DNA from: Alteribacillus sp041949975 | Lineage (GTDB): Bacteria > Bacillota > Bacilli > Bacillales > Marinococcaceae | Assembly: GCF_041949975.1 (NCBI RefSeq) | Contig: NZ_JBHFQG010000034.1 | Span: forward strand, 1-38,918 | Length of the DNA stretch: 38,918 bases | Direction of reading: 5' to 3' | Part shown: in pieces, positions 38,793-38,918 of the stretch | Layout of the letters: the number at the start of each line of letters is the position of its first letter | Numbering within the stretch: the stretch's first letter is position 1 | The notes under the pieces: generated by a model | Databases searched by the model: none | What the model saw: only the letters and a program-made list of their open reading frames with translations | Told to the model about the DNA's origin: nothing | Position numbers and translations under genes: made by a program

Positions 38793-38918
38793 GGCTCTAT
38801 TATAATTGTTGGGGTATGAAAAAATTTAGACATAAAAAAACACGCAAGCTCCAAAATCCTTTACACTTGAATTGTCCAAGAAACAAGAAAAAGATTGGAG
38901 TTGCGTGTAGATGCATTT
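38793..38918 (+). mobile_element. Left end of an ISL3-like insertion sequence (copy 2, truncated by window edge)
   Basis: The element starts with GGCTCT at 38793, has TATAAT at 38801-38806 and a leader hairpin (38840-38854 with 38895-38908, one bulged G). It reaches ATGCATTT at 38911, the likely start of the transposase. GGAG at 38897-38900 would be its ribosome binding site and lies inside the hairpin. The first 124 bases match the other window end exactly. Only the start of the element is in the window, so its family rests on the terminus. Confidence 0.55.

Noticed and set aside
1..38918. Linear replicon with terminal inverted repeats
   Set aside because: The repeats stop exactly at an IS-like GGCTCT terminus and the content is ordinary chromosomal operons, so IS-bounded contig ends explain them better.

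Overview
The window reads as chromosome from a low-GC, endospore-forming Bacillaceae bacterium, probably a halophile or alkaliphile. Pointers are a full trehalose PTS cassette (treP-treA-treR), an MreBH-type actin, a YtvI-type membrane protein, RocB, a YlnA-F-like sulfur/siroheme operon, AGGAGG-type ribosome binding sites, and acidic exported proteins (lipoproteins and a 3D-domain protein rich in Glu/Asp). No rRNA, intact tRNA, CRISPR array or prophage was seen.

Both ends carry the same 124 bp in inverted orientation (1-124 and 38793-38916). It looks like the left end of one insertion sequence, ISL3-like from its GGCTCT terminus, so the window is probably a contig bounded by two IS copies.

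Layout. 1-5.1 kb: 3D-domain cell-wall protein, a decayed membrane-protein gene, a ROK sugar kinase, a MITE-like repeat, and a YtvI/AI-2E membrane protein. 5.2-8.5 kb: two tandem acyl-CoA ligases. 8.6-11.6 kb: a DUF6884-like gene with a frameshift in an A6 run, manA, a dispersed Bacillaceae repeat, a stand-alone PD-(D/E)XK Fe-S nuclease whose last codons lie in that repeat, and an EAL/HDOD pseudogene. 11.7-17.5 kb: a peptide ABC transporter (four genes leftward, binding protein divergent). 17.5-21.7 kb: trehalose cassette with two operators and a cre site. 21.8-25.5 kb: two-part chromate transporter, a broken alpha/beta hydrolase, and a BCCT transporter that has no ATG/GTG/TTG start. 25.5-27.6 kb: mreBH and a deleted lipoate ligase gene. 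27.8-33.5 kb: a 46-codon ORF, then cysH-sat-cysC-cobA/hemD-sirB-sirC. 33.7-38.7 kb: rocB, a MATE remnant, thiN, a YuiF-type antiporter, an IucD-type monooxygenase remnant, and an acidic lipoprotein.

The sulfur operon takes sulfate to sulfite and makes the siroheme that sulfite reductase needs; a sulfate permease and the sulfite reductase itself are absent here. The tre cassette imports trehalose as trehalose-6-phosphate, cleaves it, and is controlled by TreR and probably CcpA. Six genes are clearly decayed in 39 kb (membrane protein, EAL/HDOD, hydrolase, lplJ, MATE, IucD-type) and one more has a single homopolymer frameshift. That is a high load for a window of intact operons. I found no clearly new multi-gene system. 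The most unusual signals are the A6 frameshift in the DUF6884-like gene, the repeat-encoded tail of the nuclease, the AUU-start candidate of the BCCT gene, and a FadR-box-like palindrome in the peptide transporter promoter region.
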